A stretch of DNA of 30,897 bases from Sphaeroforma arctica JP610 (Eukaryota > Opisthokonta > Ichthyosporea > Ichthyophonida): positions 17,380-48,276 of the forward strand of contig NW_014040195.1 in assembly GCF_001186125.1 (NCBI RefSeq), written 5' to 3'. Shown in pieces: positions 30,865 to 30,897 of the stretch; the stretch's first letter is position 1, and the number at the start of each line of letters is the position of its first letter. The notes under the pieces were generated by a model. It saw only the letters and a program-made list of their open reading frames with translations, was not told where the DNA came from and searched no databases. A program made the translations under genes and the position numbers.

Positions 30865-30897
30865 TATATACTAATATATATACACACACACACACAC
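30415..30897. repeat. TA/CA microsatellite block to the window end
   Basis: CATA, CACACA and TA runs. A segment of about 100 bases with the core CATA...TTGAAGTTTA(A/C)ACATA is repeated at about 30560 and 30665. No gene is seen. Confidence 0.88.

Overview
The window is nuclear DNA from a microbial eukaryote. Host genes are split by spliceosomal introns (GTATGT / GTGAGT donors, CAG or TAG acceptors), AT/GT microsatellites fill introns and spacers, and there are decayed Ty3/gypsy, Ty1/copia and hAT elements. A folliculin-interacting-protein-like gene, a mitochondrial ribosomal mS29 gene and a secreted protein with a thrombospondin-type repeat would suit a unicellular relative of animals, for example an ichthyosporean. 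That placement is an inference from gene content only.

Layout. 173-2925 (+): 3' exons of an FNIP-like gene; its first visible donor site lies inside a 38-bp minisatellite. 3445-7182 (-): a mosaic of a truncated gypsy remnant and an internally deleted copia remnant. 7183-7973: a spacer with inverted TATA-containing blocks. 7974-13348 (+): a gypsy element with recognisable gag, protease, RT, RNase H, a DIRS-type Dam-like domain and integrase, broken by frameshifts and stops; a probable 3' LTR begins at 13480 with tandem hairpin repeats. 14354-16574 (+): a broken hAT transposase. 17095-18115: an unusual island of degenerate heptamer repeats that runs into TTTAGGG-like repeats. 18176-20373 (+): a broken gene for a secreted, Cys-rich, TSP1-like protein. 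20713-20938 (+): an unidentified exon. 21646-28444 (-): the mS29 (DAP3) gene in at least ten phase-compatible exons, with an FG/NQ-rich N-terminal exon. 28445-30897: microsatellites and weak exon candidates on the minus strand.

Most interesting observation. Introns of both clear host genes contain decayed partial copies of the ends of the adjoining exons, lying in the same orientation and often spanning the splice site. In the mS29 gene I count seven such copies with protein-level similarity (one exon end occurs three times) and a few weaker ones. In the FNIP-like gene one exon end has a decayed copy, and another has been amplified into about 19 units of a 38-bp minisatellite that includes the GTATGT donor. 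This looks like a recurring process that duplicates exon-intron junctions. All of it was read by eye, without alignment tools.
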